Source: Nitrospiria bacterium | GTDB taxonomy: Bacteria; Nitrospirota; Nitrospiria; Nitrospirales; UBA8639 | NCBI GenBank assembly: GCA_030430725.1 | Contig: JAUIKP010000021.1 | Span: 1 to 16,222, forward strand | Direction: 5' to 3' | Length of the DNA: 16,222 bases | In this document: positions 7,086 to 16,222 of the stretch, piece by piece | Numbering within the stretch: position 1 is the first letter of the stretch | How the letters are laid out: each line of letters starts with the position of its first letter | Program-made: the position numbers and the translations under genes | Notes under the pieces: generated by a model | What the model saw: the letters and a program-made list of their open reading frames with translations, nothing else | Told to the model about the DNA's origin: nothing | The model's database searches: none

Positions 7086-8021
7086 ATGAAAAAAACTGAT
7101 AAAAGTGAAGCTGTGGCAGTCATGCATGAGCAATTTTCTCGAGCTCGGATTGCCATTGTAACGGAGTGTGCGGGAATACCCGTAAATCAAATTAATGATT
7201 TGCGAAAAAAACTTCGGCAGGCGAAGTCAAACTTTCATGTGGTTAAGAACACCCTTGCCGTGAGAGCAATTGGGGGAACGACCCTTGTTCCCTTGCAACC
7301 CTTTTTTAAGGGTCAGTCGGCATTGGTCATTGGATACGATGATCCGGTATTGCCTGCGAAAGTTATTCGGGACTTTATAAAAAGTGAAAAATGCGAGGAG
7401 AAATTACAGCTCAAGGGGGCAATTCTGGACGGGGTCGAGCTAGATCCAGCTCGTCTTTCTTCTGTGGCGGATTTGCCGTCAAAGGCAGAATTGTTGTCAA
7501 TGTTGTTATCGGCCTTCCAAGGGCCAATCCGAGGGTTTGTCGGAGTTTTAGGTCAAATTGTAAGAGGTATTGTTACGGTATTAGTCGCAATACAAGAAAA
7601 CAAAACGCAGAAAGGAGAAGGGGAGATGAGTGCAACAGAGACAAAAATGTCAAAGGAAGATTTCATTAAAGTTATAGAGGGCATGAGTGTCCTGGAATTG
7701 TCTGATCTCGTGAAGGGTCTGGAGGAACGATTTGGTGTGACGGCAGCGGCGCCTGTTGGGGTCATGGCTGCTGCAGTGGGCGCTGCGGCTCCTGCCACTG
7801 AAGAGCAGACCGAATTTTCGGTAGTCCTGGGAAGCGCTCCAGCGGATAAAAAGATCCAAGTCATCAAGGTGGTGCGAGAAATTACTGGGTTGGGCTTGAA
7901 GGAAGCTAAAGATCTAGTAGAGGCGGCCCCGAAGGCGTTAAAGGAGGGAGTTTCCAAAGAGGAATCGGAAACTATTAAGAAGAAACTTCAAGATGTTGGT
8001 GCAACCGTAGAGGTGAAGTAG
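7086..8021 (+). CDS. rplJ: Ribosomal protein L10 frame, fused in frame to L7/L12 (no rplJ stop)
   Basis: The frame from ATG 7086 runs 311 codons to TAG 8019-8021 without a stop between L10 and L12. Residues 1 to about 175 are a complete L10, the base of the ribosomal stalk. They include [36 protein letters not shown] and the C-terminal helix that binds L12 dimers ([20 protein letters not shown] to VLVAIQ). The L10 helix then runs through a short polar linker ([10 protein letters not shown], about 171-180) into Met181, the first residue of L12. Elsewhere rplJ and rplL are separate genes, and L12 is needed at four to eight copies per L10. The internal ribosome binding site kept at 7612-7617 suggests free L12 is still made. 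A missing stop could also come from an assembly or sequencing error. Only 30 bases separate this gene from rplA. Confidence 0.9.
   Translation: MKKTDKSEAVAVMHEQFSRARIAIVTECAGIPVNQINDLRKKLRQAKSNFHVVKNTLAVRAIGGTTLVPLQPFFKGQSALVIGYDDPVLPAKVIRDFIKSEKCEEKLQLKGAILDGVELDPARLSSVADLPSKAELLSMLLSAFQGPIRGFVGVLGQIVRGIVTVLVAIQENKTQKGEGEMSATETKMSKEDFIKVIEGMSVLELSDLVKGLEERFGVTAAAPVGVMAAAVGAAAPATEEQTEFSVVLGSAPADKKIQVIKVVREITGLGLKEAKDLVEAAPKALKEGVSKEESETIKKKLQDVGATVEVK
7612..7617 (+). promoter_or_regulatory. Internal Shine-Dalgarno for free L7/L12 inside the rplJ-rplL frame
   Basis: AAGGAG at 7612-7617 lies 8 bases before ATG 7626, within the codons that link L10 to L12. It is as strong as the sites of the separate genes here, so L12 is probably initiated independently as well as by read-on from L10. 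Confidence 0.7.
7626..8021 (+). CDS. rplL: 50S ribosomal protein L7/L12
   Basis: L7/L12 forms the flexible stalk that recruits and activates EF-G, EF-Tu, IF2 and RF3. From ATG 7626 it has 131 residues. It starts with an N-terminal dimerisation helix region ([20 protein letters not shown], then EERFGV), has an alanine-rich hinge ([18 protein letters not shown]), and ends with the C-terminal factor-binding domain ([40 protein letters not shown]). The frame is continuous with rplJ upstream, so the protein may exist both free and as the C-terminal part of an L10-L12 fusion. The AAGGAG at 7612-7617 supports independent initiation. The 96 bases after the stop, before rpoB, can fold (see the structured element there). 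Confidence 0.93.
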   Translation: MSATETKMSKEDFIKVIEGMSVLELSDLVKGLEERFGVTAAAPVGVMAAAVGAAAPATEEQTEFSVVLGSAPADKKIQVIKVVREITGLGLKEAKDLVEAAPKALKEGVSKEESETIKKKLQDVGATVEVK

Positions 8022-8062
8022 TTTTTTCCTTATTGTTTAGTATCCGGAGCAGAGACTTAGAA

Positions 8063-8095
8063 AGGTTCGAGGGCCAGCAGGAACCTGAGGTGGCC
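8063..8095 (+). promoter_or_regulatory. Possible pseudoknot or paired hairpins between rplL and rpoB
   Basis: AGGTTC (8063-8068) pairs perfectly with GAACCT (8081-8086). GGCCA (8072-8076), inside that loop, pairs perfectly with TGGCC (8091-8095). The two stems cross, giving an H-type pseudoknot with connecting loops of 3, 4 and 4 bases, or two mutually exclusive hairpins. The rplL-rpoB gap is a known site of partial attenuation in E. coli. A role here in setting rpoB output relative to rplL is inference. No U-tract follows, so this is not a standard terminator. Confidence 0.35.
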
Positions 8096-8117
8096 GTTAA
8101 TCCTTAAGGAGACAGGA

Positions 8118-11100
8118 ATGGGACAACCAGCCTTTGAGGGCAGTGTTCAGCGACATAGCTTTTCAAAAATTCGCTCACATATCGAGATTCCGGATTTAGT
8201 GGAAGTGCAGCGCCGCTCGTATGAGGAATTTTTGCAGGCGGAGACATTGCCGGATCGTCGTGAGGACAAGGGATTGCATGCAGCATTTAAAAGTGTGTTT
8301 CCCATTATGGATTATAACAATTCGGCCATTTTAGAATTTTCCAGCTATTCTCTGGGAACGCCCAAGTATGACACAAGGGAATGTATAGAGCAGGGAATGA
8401 CCTTCGCTGCACCTTTAAAGCTTCGGGTTCGATTGGTCGTTTTTGATCAACAGGATAAAAGTGTAAAAAACAGAGTTTTGGATGTTAGGGAGCAAGAAGT
8501 CTATGTCGGTGAACTGCCCTTGATGACTGACCGTGGCACCTTTATGGTGAATGGCACAGAGCGGGTAGCAGTCAGTCAGTTGCATCGATCCCCTGGGCCG
8601 TCATTTGGTCATGACAAAGGCCGAACACATTCAAGTGGGAAAGTTTTATTTTCAGGTCGGATTATTCCCTATCGAGGGTCGTGGCTCGATTTTGAATATG
8701 ATGCCAAAGATATTTTGTATGTACGAATTGATCGCCGTAGGAAGATGCCGGCCACTATTTTATTAAAAGGTTTTGGTTTTAGCACCGATGACCTTCTGAA
8801 GATGTATTACCCCGTAGAGGAAGTGCGCGTCCTTAATGGTGCTTTGCTTCGCAAGCTTGATCCTGACATTCATGCAGGATTGCGATCTCCGGCAGATCTC
8901 TTTGAAAAGGGAGCTAATGAGCCGTTGGTTAAAGAAGGCACCAAGCTCAATAAAACCCTCATGGGGCGTATTCGTTCAGCTGGAATTAAAGAAATTCCTA
9001 TCAAGCAAGAAGATTTGGTTGGACGAGCGGTTTTGACTGAACTGGTGGATCCTGGAACTCAGGAAGTAATTCTAGAGAAAAATCAGCGCCTCACGGCACC
9101 GGTCATGGAGCGGATTCTTGAAAGCGGAGTTGAAGGATTTAAGGTTATCTACCTGGATAGCCCTACGACCAGTCCTGTCATCCTGGATACGTTGGAGGCC
9201 GAGCGGACTAATTCAAAGGAAGAGGCCTGGGTGGAAATTTATAAACGCCTTAGGCCTGGGGAGATGCCATCCATTGAGTCGGCAAAATTGTTGTTCGAAA
9301 ATCTCTTTCTGAATCCCAAGCGATATGACCTTTCCCCAGTTGGTCGTTTGAAGATGAACAAGCGATTCAACCTCGATTTGTCATTAGAGCAGCGAACATT
9401 ATCCGCCCAAGATATTGTCGAGGTGGTTAGATGCCTGGTGGATCTAAAAGCCGGAAAAGGTTCTGTTGATGATATCGACCATCTAGGAAATCGTCGTGTC
9501 CGGTCAGTTGGTGAGTTATTGGAAAATCAAATCCGTATTGGTCTAGCTCGAATGGAGCGAAGCATTAAAGAACGGATGAATCTGCTGGATATGGAAACCG
9601 TGTTGCCTCATGACCTGATCAATGCCAAGCCTATAGTTGGTGCCATTAAGGAGTTTTTCGCTGGAAGTCAACTGTCGCAGTTTATGGATCAAACGAATCC
9701 GTTGGCAGAGATCACCCATAAACGAAGGCTGTCTGCCTTAGGGCCAGGTGGTTTGACCAGGGAGCGGGCAGGTTTTGAGGTCCGGGACGTTCATCCGTCT
9801 CATTATAGTCGTATATGTCCTATTGAAACGCCGGAAGGACCCAATATTGGGTTAATTACCTCATTGGCTACCTATGCTCGGATCAATGAGTTTGGGTTTA
9901 TTGAGGCTCCTTTTCGGAAGGTGAGAAAGGGTCGTGTAACCGATGACGTGGAATTCCTTTCACCATTGGATGGGGATCAGGTTGTTATCGCCCAAGCTAA
10001 TTCAGTCATAAATAATGAAGGGATGCTCACCTCGGAAACGATAACCGCCAGAGAAGCAGGGGAATTTGTGACCACGACTCCGGATAAAGTTGACTATCTT
10101 GATGTTTCTCCTAAGCAGGTGGTCAGCGTGGCGACTGCGTTAATTCCATTTCTTGAGCATGATGACGCAAATCGGGCCCTTATGGGTTCGAATATGCAAC
10201 GCCAGGCAGTGCCCACAATTAAAAGTGAGTCACCTTTGGTCGGGACGGGCATGGAAGCTGTCGTAGCGAGAGATTCCGGTTATTTGGCTATTGCTCAACG
10301 AGATGGGATTGTTGAGTCGGTAGATGCGAGGAGAATTGTAGTCAGGACCGGACTCAAGGAAAAAGATGATAAGAAAAGAGGTTCTCGAATCCTGGATACC
10401 TATGATTTGGTCAAATTTCAGCGAACCAATCAAAATACGTGTATCACCCAAACTCCCATTGTTCGAATTGGGCAACCAGTCAAGCAGGGACAAGTGCTAG
10501 CGGATGGTCCGGCGATGGATCACGGAGAATTGGCGTTGGGAAAAAATGTGCTCGTCGCCTTTATGCCATGGGGTGGATACAACTATGAGGATGCCATTCT
10601 TTTAAGTGAAAAAATGGTAAAAGAAGATGTGTTTACTTCTATTCATATCGAAGAGTTCGAGGTAGAGGCGCGTGACACAAAGTTAGGAAAGGAAGAAATC
10701 ACTCGGGATATTCCTAACCTCGGCGAAGAGGCTCTTCGAAATTTGGATGAAAGTGGCATCGTGCGAATCGGGGCGGAAGTCAAGCCGGGCGATATTCTAG
10801 TTGGAAAAGTTACGCCTAAGGGAGAGACCCAGCTGACGCCAGAGGAAAAATTGTTGCGTGCGATTTTTGGTGAAAAGGCTGGAGATGTGAAGGATACCTC
10901 GCTTCAGGTTCCTCCAGGCATTGAAGGTATTGTCGTGGACGTCAAGATTTTCTCAAGAAAAGGCGTAGATAAAGATGAGCGGTCTCGAACAATCGAGACG
11001 GATGATCGCGTGAAAGTCGAGCGAGACTATCAGGAAGAATTGCGAATTATCGAAGAGGAACGGAATCGTAAGATTCGTAAGCTATTGCTTGGGCAATTTG

Positions 11101-12083
11101 TTGGACGAGATTTGATGGATCCTGATAGTGGGGAAGTGATTCTGAAGAAAAAGGGACGAATTACTGCAGAAGTTCTTCGCAAGTTATCTGATGATGATGC
11201 GCGTCGGGTAATCCTGGCTGACGCTGAAGAACAGAAAAAACTCGATGAAATTGAACGGGAAGCGAAAGACCAAATTGAAATCTTACAGACACAATACGAT
11301 GAAAAGGTTGGTCGTCTTCGACGGGGTGATGAATTGCCTCCCGGGGTTATTAAGCTGGTCAAGGTGTATTTAGCCATTAAAAGAAAAATTGCGGTGGGCG
11401 ACAAAATGGCCGGCCGCCATGGAAACAAGGGTGTCGTTTCTCGAATTATGGCTGAAGAGGATATGCCGTATCTTCCAGATGGAACACCGGTACAGATAGT
11501 CCTGAACCCTTTAGGGGTTCCCTCTCGAATGAATGTGGGGCAAATTCTTGAGACTCATCTGGGGTGGGCGGCAAAAGCTTTAGGAATTCAGGTAGAAACT
11601 CCCGTGTTCGATGGAGCATCGGAAAAGGAAATCAAAGATTTATTGAAAAGGGCAAACCTCCCTGAGTCGGGACAATCAGTGGTCTATGATGGCCGTACGG
11701 GCGAACCATTTAAGAGTCCGGTCACAGTGGGATACATGTATATGTTGAAACTCCACCATTTGGTTGACGATAAGATTCACGCTCGCTCAATCGGACCATA
11801 TTCTTTAGTAACGCAGCAACCGCTTGGAGGAAAGGCTCAATTTGGCGGTCAGCGTCTAGGAGAGATGGAGGTCTGGGCTCTGCAGGCATATGGGGCAGCT
11901 TCTACCTTGCAGGAATTTTTGACCGTGAAATCAGATGATGTGCCCGGACGGTCTCGAATGTATGAAGCAATTGTGAAAGGTGAGAACTTTCTGGAACCTG
12001 GTCTTCCGGAGTCCTTTAATGTCTTAGTGAAGGAATTGCAAAGTTTAGGGTTGGATGTGGAGTTGATCAAATCTGCTGATTAG
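8118..12083 (+). CDS. rpoB: DNA-directed RNA polymerase subunit β
   Basis: β forms one jaw of RNA polymerase and half of the active-site cleft. It is complete at 1321 residues. Visible segments: the N-terminal [20 protein letters not shown]; lobe residues [13 protein letters not shown]; the rifampicin pocket ([20 protein letters not shown], with Asp524, His534 and Ser539 matching the sensitive state); [46 protein letters not shown]; and the C-terminal clamp region [20 protein letters not shown]. Between about residues 955 and 1080 lies a charged, coiled-coil-like insert, as in Gram-negative β subunits. AAGGAG (8106-8111) lies 6 bases before ATG 8118. rpoC follows after 53 bases. Confidence 0.98.
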   Translation: MGQPAFEGSVQRHSFSKIRSHIEIPDLVEVQRRSYEEFLQAETLPDRREDKGLHAAFKSVFPIMDYNNSAILEFSSYSLGTPKYDTRECIEQGMTFAAPLKLRVRLVVFDQQDKSVKNRVLDVREQEVYVGELPLMTDRGTFMVNGTERVAVSQLHRSPGPSFGHDKGRTHSSGKVLFSGRIIPYRGSWLDFEYDAKDILYVRIDRRRKMPATILLKGFGFSTDDLLKMYYPVEEVRVLNGALLRKLDPDIHAGLRSPADLFEKGANEPLVKEGTKLNKTLMGRIRSAGIKEIPIKQEDLVGRAVLTELVDPGTQEVILEKNQRLTAPVMERILESGVEGFKVIYLDSPTTSPVILDTLEAERTNSKEEAWVEIYKRLRPGEMPSIESAKLLFENLFLNPKRYDLSPVGRLKMNKRFNLDLSLEQRTLSAQDIVEVVRCLVDLKAGKGSVDDIDHLGNRRVRSVGELLENQIRIGLARMERSIKERMNLLDMETVLPHDLINAKPIVGAIKEFFAGSQLSQFMDQTNPLAEITHKRRLSALGPGGLTRERAGFEVRDVHPSHYSRICPIETPEGPNIGLITSLATYARINEFGFIEAPFRKVRKGRVTDDVEFLSPLDGDQVVIAQANSVINNEGMLTSETITAREAGEFVTTTPDKVDYLDVSPKQVVSVATALIPFLEHDDANRALMGSNMQRQAVPTIKSESPLVGTGMEAVVARDSGYLAIAQRDGIVESVDARRIVVRTGLKEKDDKKRGSRILDTYDLVKFQRTNQNTCITQTPIVRIGQPVKQGQVLADGPAMDHGELALGKNVLVAFMPWGGYNYEDAILLSEKMVKEDVFTSIHIEEFEVEARDTKLGKEEITRDIPNLGEEALRNLDESGIVRIGAEVKPGDILVGKVTPKGETQLTPEEKLLRAIFGEKAGDVKDTSLQVPPGIEGIVVDVKIFSRKGVDKDERSRTIETDDRVKVERDYQEELRIIEEERNRKIRKLLLGQFVGRDLMDPDSGEVILKKKGRITAEVLRKLSDDDARRVILADAEEQKKLDEIEREAKDQIEILQTQYDEKVGRLRRGDELPPGVIKLVKVYLAIKRKIAVGDKMAGRHGNKGVVSRIMAEEDMPYLPDGTPVQIVLNPLGVPSRMNVGQILETHLGWAAKALGIQVETPVFDGASEKEIKDLLKRANLPESGQSVVYDGRTGEPFKSPVTVGYMYMLKLHHLVDDKIHARSIGPYSLVTQQPLGGKAQFGGQRLGEMEVWALQAYGAASTLQEFLTVKSDDVPGRSRMYEAIVKGENFLEPGLPESFNVLVKELQSLGLDVELIKSAD

Positions 12084-12124
12084 AGAATTAGCGCGGTTGT
12101 GCAGTCCCATCATTCAACATAATC

Positions 12125-12130
12125 GGAGGA
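12125..12130 (+). promoter_or_regulatory. Ribosome binding site deciding the TTG start of rpoC
   Basis: GGAGGA at 12125-12130 lies 6 bases before TTG 12137. No ATG or GTG in frame lies near the expected N-terminus, and the TTG gives the usual [15 protein letters not shown] β' start. Confidence 0.75.
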
Positions 12131-12136
12131 ACGAAC

Positions 12137-15100
12137 TTGGATAGTATCTATTCGCTTTTTGAAAAACCTCGTGATGCGGTTTCATTTGATGCCATGCGAA
12201 TTCGTATTGCTTCCCCTGAGAAAATTCGCTCGTGGTCTTATGGCGAGGTAAAAAAGCCAGAGACGATCAACTATCGGTCCTTTAAGCCTGAACGGGATGG
12301 CCTGTTTTGCGCAAAAATATTTGGGCCAACCAAAGATTGGGAATGTAATTGCGGTAAATACAAGCGGATGAAGCACCGTGGGATTGTATGTGATAAATGC
12401 GGGGTGGAAGTCATCCAGTCAAAGGTTCGACGCGAGAGAATGGGCCATATCGAATTGGCTGCTCCGGTTGCTCACATCTGGTTCCTCAAGGGGGTACCCA
12501 GCCGTATTGGGATTCTTTTGGATATGAGTTTAAAACAGTTGGAGAAGATCCTGTATTTTGAGGCGTACGTGGTCTTGGATACTGGCAATACAAATTTGAA
12601 AGAACGTGAGCTTCTGACTGAGGAAAGATACCGTGAGTGTGCCGATGAGTATGGGGCAAGTTCTTTCAAGGTGGGTATTGGTGCCGAAGCTATTCGTGAA
12701 TTATTGCGCAAGGTGGATATCAATGCTCTGTGGGATGAGCGGCATGTCAAGATAAAGAGTACGACCTCCGCGGCGGTGGGGAAAAAACTTACGAAACGAT
12801 TGAAGGTCATTGAGGCATTTCATAAATCAGGAAATAATCCAGAATGGATGATCATGGATGCCATTCCGGTGTTGCCGCCTGAACTTCGCCCGCTGGTGCC
12901 TTTGGATGGGGGACGGTTCGCTACTTCCGATCTAAATGATCTCTATCGTCGGGTGATTAATCGCAATAACCGTCTCAAGCGATTGGTGGAATTGAAAGCT
13001 CCCGGTGTCATTATCCGTAATGAAATGCGAATGCTTCAGGAAGCGGTTGACGCGTTGTTTGATAATGGACGTCGTGGCCGGGTCATTCGTGGTGCCAATA
13101 AACGGCCTCTGAAGTCTTTGAGCGATATGCTCAAAGGAAAACAGGGAAGATTCAGACAGAATCTCCTTGGTAAACGGGTCGATTACTCTGGGCGTTCAGT
13201 TATTGTGGTCGGTCCAGAATTACGGCTTAACCAATGCGGATTGCCCAAGAAAATGGCTTTAGAATTATTTAAGCCGTTCATCTTTCATAAGCTGGAAGAG
13301 CGTGGAGCTGCCACCACAATCAAAAGCGCAAAGCGTTTAGTAGAGAAGGAACGACCAGAAGTCTGGGATGTTCTTGATGAAGTTATTCGAGAGCATCCGG
13401 TTATGTTGAATCGTGCTCCAACTCTTCATCGTCTTGGAATTCAGGCTTTTGATCCTATTTTGGTAGAAGGGAAAGCTATTCGTCTCCACCCGTTGGTCTG
13501 TGCAGCTTTTAATGCCGACTTTGATGGGGATCAAATGGCTGTGCATGTTCCGCTTTCAGTGGAAGCCCAAATTGAGGCTCGGGTATTAATGATGGCGGCA
13601 AATAATGTTCTTTCACCTGCCAATGGCAGACCTTTATCTATTCCATCTCAGGATATGGTCTTAGGGTGTTATTGGTTGACCAAGGATCGTGATGGTGCCC
13701 GTGGGGAGGGGAAAGTCTTTTCGTCTACGGATGAAGTTCGAATAGCCTATGATTCGCAGGAAGTGGAAGAGCAGGCGAGGATAAAAGTACGAATTGCTGA
13801 CGATATGATTGATACGACGGTTGGGCGAGTGATTCTTTCTGAAGTTTTGCCTGCCAGCATGCCTTTTTCACATGTAAATCAGTTAATGACGAAAAAAGAG
13901 CTGACGAAACTGATTGACCGTGTGTATCGTCGAGCCGGTCTACATGAGGTAGTCGTCATGCTTGATCAATTAAAAGACCTGGGTTTCTCCCATGCCACCA
14001 AAGCCGGTGTATCCATTTGTATCGATAACATGCATATTCCGTCTCGCAAAAAGGAATTGATCGAGCGGGCAAAGGGGGATGTTTCTCAAGTTCAGGAGCA
14101 ATACAGTGAAGGCTTGATTACGAATGGGGAGCGATATAACAAGGTTATCGATATTTGGGCCCATGTTGGCGAAGAAGTTGCCATTGAAATGATGAAGGAA
14201 ATTAAAGAGGGGGGCGGGCGTGGAGCAGCAGAAGGTCTTAATCCTATCTTTATGATGGCGGATTCCGGCGCCAGGGGAAGTTCGCAGCAAATTCGGCAAT
14301 TGGGAGGAATGCGTGGTCTTATGGCCAAGCCTTCTGGAGAAATTATTGAAACCCCTATAACCGCTAATTTCCGAGAGGGCCTCACGGTTTTACAGTATTT
14401 TATTTCGACTCATGGAGCACGGAAGGGGTTGGCTGATACAGCACTCAAGACAGCCAATTCAGGGTACCTCACGAGGCGCCTTGTAGATGCGGCTCAGGAT
14501 GTGATTATCAGTGAGCCTGATTGCTTCACAACCGATGGCATTATAGTCTCTGCGTTAGTAGAGGGAGGGGAAGTAATTCAATCCCTGGATGAACGCATTC
14601 TTGGTCGATTAACGGCAGAAGATGTGCTCGATCCTGTCACGCAGGAAGTAATTGTTAAAGCTCATGAAGAATTAGAGGAAGAACTATGTAAAACAATTGT
14701 TGAGGCGGGAATAGATCACGTGAAAATTCGTTCCGTTCTCACATGCCAATCTCGATGGGGGGTATGTGCCAAATGTTATGGAAGAGACTTGGCACGTGGC
14801 CGGCTAGTAGAAAAAGGTGAACCCGTCGGGGTCATTGCGGCTCAGTCTATTGGTGAGCCAGGGACTCAGTTGACCATGCGGACGTTCCATATTGGTGGCA
14901 CGGCCAGTAAGGTTGTGGAGCAAACGGTCCTGTCGTCCAAGCATGATGGCACGATTAAATTCTTAAGTTTTGACGCAAAGAAAAATGCGGATTTTTATAA
15001 TCCCAGTATGGCGGTAAAGACTCGACAAGGGGATTGGGTTGTAATGGTGCGCAATGGCAAGGTTGCGGTAATTGATGAGACTGGCCGTGAGCGGGAAAAA

Positions 15101-16222
15101 TATCCAGTGGTGTATGGAGGAAAGATTAAAGTCCCAGATGGAGGAAGGGTCGAAGTAGGGCAGAAGTTTGTGGAGTGGGATCCGTATTCACTCACCATCT
15201 TGACTGAAGTAGGTGGAAGGGTGGCTTTCGGTGATATTGCCGAAGGAGTCACCATGAAAGAAGAGGTGGATGAAATCACTGGTTTATCCCGCCGGGTAGT
15301 CATCGAGCAGGCAGGGACTAATTTGCGTCCGCGACTGTCTGTGAAGGACGAATCGGGAAAGACCGCCAAGCTTTCCTCTGGATCTCCCGCACGATACCTC
15401 TTGCCGGTGGGAGCTCATATTTTTGTTGAAAAAGGATCGACTGTTTACCCTGGAGATGTTTTGGCAAAAATTCCTAGAGAAACAACTAAGACAAAAGATA
15501 TTACGGGAGGTTTGCCTCGGGTGGCCGAATTGTTTGAGGCGAGAAAACCGAAGGAACATGCGGTTGTGACCGAAATTGATGGAGAAGTATCTTTTGGTGG
15601 TTTTGTGAAAGGCTTACGTAAGGTTGTCGTGGATAACAAGATAGGTGATGTGAAGGAATATTTTATTCCGCGTGGCCGACATGTCAATGTTCATGAAGGT
15701 GATTGGGTAAGAGCAGGTGAACCATTAATGGATGGGTCTGCTAATCCACATGATATTCTAAGCGTCTTGGGGCCGAGGGAGTTGCAAAAATACTTGGTTG
15801 ATGAAGTGCAAGAGGTTTATCGCCTTCAGGGAGTCGTGATAAACGATAAGCACATTGAGGTCATCACTCGGCAAATGTTGAAAAAGGTAAGAATCGAAGA
15901 TGCTGGCGATAGTGCTTTCTTACCAGGAACTCAGGTTAATAAGTCTGTTTTTGATGATGAGAATGAGAGGGTCATTGCCGAGGGTGGGCAGCCAGCGCTT
16001 GGTAAGCCGGTCTTATTGGGAATCACGAAGGCCTCGCTTAGTACTGACAGTTTTATTTCTGGGGCCTCCTTCCAGGAAACAACCCGAGTTCTTACCGAGG
16101 CAGCTATTAATGGGCGCACAGATGATCTCCGTGGATTAAAAGAGAATGTGATCGTTGGCAGGTTGATTCCTGCTGGGACAGGTTGGGGGGAGTATCGCGA
16201 AACTTTTGTGCCAAAGTGGACG
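12137..16222 (+). CDS. rpoC: DNA-directed RNA polymerase subunit β' (rpoC; open at the window end)
   Basis: β' holds the catalytic Mg, the clamp, the bridge helix and the trigger loop. The frame runs 1362 codons from TTG 12137 to the last base with no stop; joined to the 1-218 fragment it is about 1385 residues. The N-terminal zinc site is Cys70, Cys72, Cys85, Cys88. The catalytic loop [10 protein letters not shown] begins at residue 459, giving Asp461, Asp463 and Asp465. The bridge helix region is [19 protein letters not shown]. The second zinc site is Cys796, Cys870, Cys877, Cys880, with the same spacing as E. coli. The trigger loop region is [16 protein letters not shown]. Everything needed for activity is intact. 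The start was chosen on GGAGGA and N-terminal family fit, as no ATG is available. The end is a window-edge truncation, not a mutation. Confidence 0.97.
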   Translation, partial: MDSIYSLFEKPRDAVSFDAMRIRIASPEKIRSWSYGEVKKPETINYRSFKPERDGLFCAKIFGPTKDWECNCGKYKRMKHRGIVCDKCGVEVIQSKVRRERMGHIELAAPVAHIWFLKGVPSRIGILLDMSLKQLEKILYFEAYVVLDTGNTNLKERELLTEERYRECADEYGASSFKVGIGAEAIRELLRKVDINALWDERHVKIKSTTSAAVGKKLTKRLKVIEAFHKSGNNPEWMIMDAIPVLPPELRPLVPLDGGRFATSDLNDLYRRVINRNNRLKRLVELKAPGVIIRNEMRMLQEAVDALFDNGRRGRVIRGANKRPLKSLSDMLKGKQGRFRQNLLGKRVDYSGRSVIVVGPELRLNQCGLPKKMALELFKPFIFHKLEERGAATTIKSAKRLVEKERPEVWDVLDEVIREHPVMLNRAPTLHRLGIQAFDPILVEGKAIRLHPLVCAAFNADFDGDQMAVHVPLSVEAQIEARVLMMAANNVLSPANGRPLSIPSQDMVLGCYWLTKDRDGARGEGKVFSSTDEVRIAYDSQEVEEQARIKVRIADDMIDTTVGRVILSEVLPASMPFSHVNQLMTKKELTKLIDRVYRRAGLHEVVVMLDQLKDLGFSHATKAGVSICIDNMHIPSRKKELIERAKGDVSQVQEQYSEGLITNGERYNKVIDIWAHVGEEVAIEMMKEIKEGGGRGAAEGLNPIFMMADSGARGSSQQIRQLGGMRGLMAKPSGEIIETPITANFREGLTVLQYFISTHGARKGLADTALKTANSGYLTRRLVDAAQDVIISEPDCFTTDGIIVSALVEGGEVIQSLDERILGRLTAEDVLDPVTQEVIVKAHEELEEELCKTIVEAGIDHVKIRSVLTCQSRWGVCAKCYGRDLARGRLVEKGEPVGVIAAQSIGEPGTQLTMRTFHIGGTASKVVEQTVLSSKHDGTIKFLSFDAKKNADFYNPSMAVKTRQGDWVVMVRNGKVAVIDETGREREKYPVVYGGKIKVPDGGRVEVGQKFVEWDPYSLTILTEVGGRVAFGDIAEGVTMKEEVDEITGLSRRVVIEQAGTNLRPRLSVKDESGKTAKLSSGSPARYLLPVGAHIFVEKGSTVYPGDVLAKIPRETTKTKDITGGLPRVAELFEARKPKEHAVVTEIDGEVSFGGFVKGLRKVVVDNKIGDVKEYFIPRGRHVNVHEGDWVRAGEPLMDGSANPHDILSVLGPRELQKYLVDEVQEVYRLQGVVINDKHIEVITRQMLKKVRIEDAGDSAFLPGTQVNKSVFDDENERVIAEGGQPALGKPVLLGITKASLSTDSFISGASFQETTRVLTEAAINGRTDDLRGLKENVIVGRLIPAGTGWGEYRETFVPKWT
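16077..16222. repeat. Terminal direct repeat, right copy (contig overlap)
   Basis: Same sequence as 1-146, with C at 16096 in place of G at 20. Both give a Thr codon (ACC, ACG), so the difference is synonymous. Joining the copies restores one rpoC gene and gives a circular path of 16,076 bp. Confidence 0.9.

Noticed and set aside
9663..9740. Drug-resistance changes in rpoB, and likewise in rpsL
   Set aside because: The main rifampicin positions (Asp524, His534, Ser539) and S12 Lys43 are of the sensitive type. The small differences nearby (Thr526, Ala530) look like lineage variation.
11030..11428. A minus-strand frame opposite the rpoB coiled-coil insert
   Set aside because: It is very rich in Ser and Arg, as the reverse of Glu/Lys/Arg-rich codons would be, and has no recognisable domain.

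Overview
The window is a bacterial informational gene cluster: RNA polymerase β and β', ribosomal proteins S12, S7, L33, L11, L1, L10 and L7/L12, elongation factors G and Tu, SecE, NusG and tRNA-Trp. All genes are on the + strand. Codon use is moderate in GC outside tuf. Protein sequences, especially the unusual EF-Tu switch I and the NusG and L7/L12 sequences, look to me most like Nitrospirota (Nitrospira/Leptospirillum-type bacteria). That placement rests on recall, not on a search.

Layout. Positions 1-218 are the 3' end of rpoC. A 129-base gap with a good sigma70-type promoter follows, then the str operon: rpsL, rpsG, fusA, tuf. After tuf comes the rif/beta region: rpmG, tRNA-Trp, secE, nusG, rplK, rplA, rplJ, rplL, rpoB and rpoC. 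rpoC starts at a TTG at 12137 and is still open at the window end. No gap between genes exceeds about 130 bases.

The last 146 bases (16077-16222) repeat the first 146 with one synonymous mismatch, and the rpoC frame carries straight across the join, ending at the stop at 216-218. The window is therefore a closed path of about 16,076 bp. Many bacteria carry two near-identical tuf genes, one at each end of a tuf-rpmG-trnW-secE-...-rpoC-rpsL-rpsG-fusA-tuf block. The simplest reading is that the assembler merged the two tuf copies and so closed a chromosomal segment into a false circle. It is probably not a plasmid.

The genes supply the core of transcription (rpoB, rpoC, nusG), translation (S12, S7, L11, L1, L10, L12, L33, EF-G, EF-Tu, tRNA-Trp) and secretion (secE). 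The points most worth a second look are: an in-frame rplJ-rplL fusion that keeps a strong internal ribosome binding site; an EF-Tu with a rewritten, longer switch I loop; a tuf gene whose GC-ending codon use is unlike all its neighbours; and a possible pseudoknot between rplL and rpoB. I see no defence system, mobile element, CRISPR array or other accessory system.
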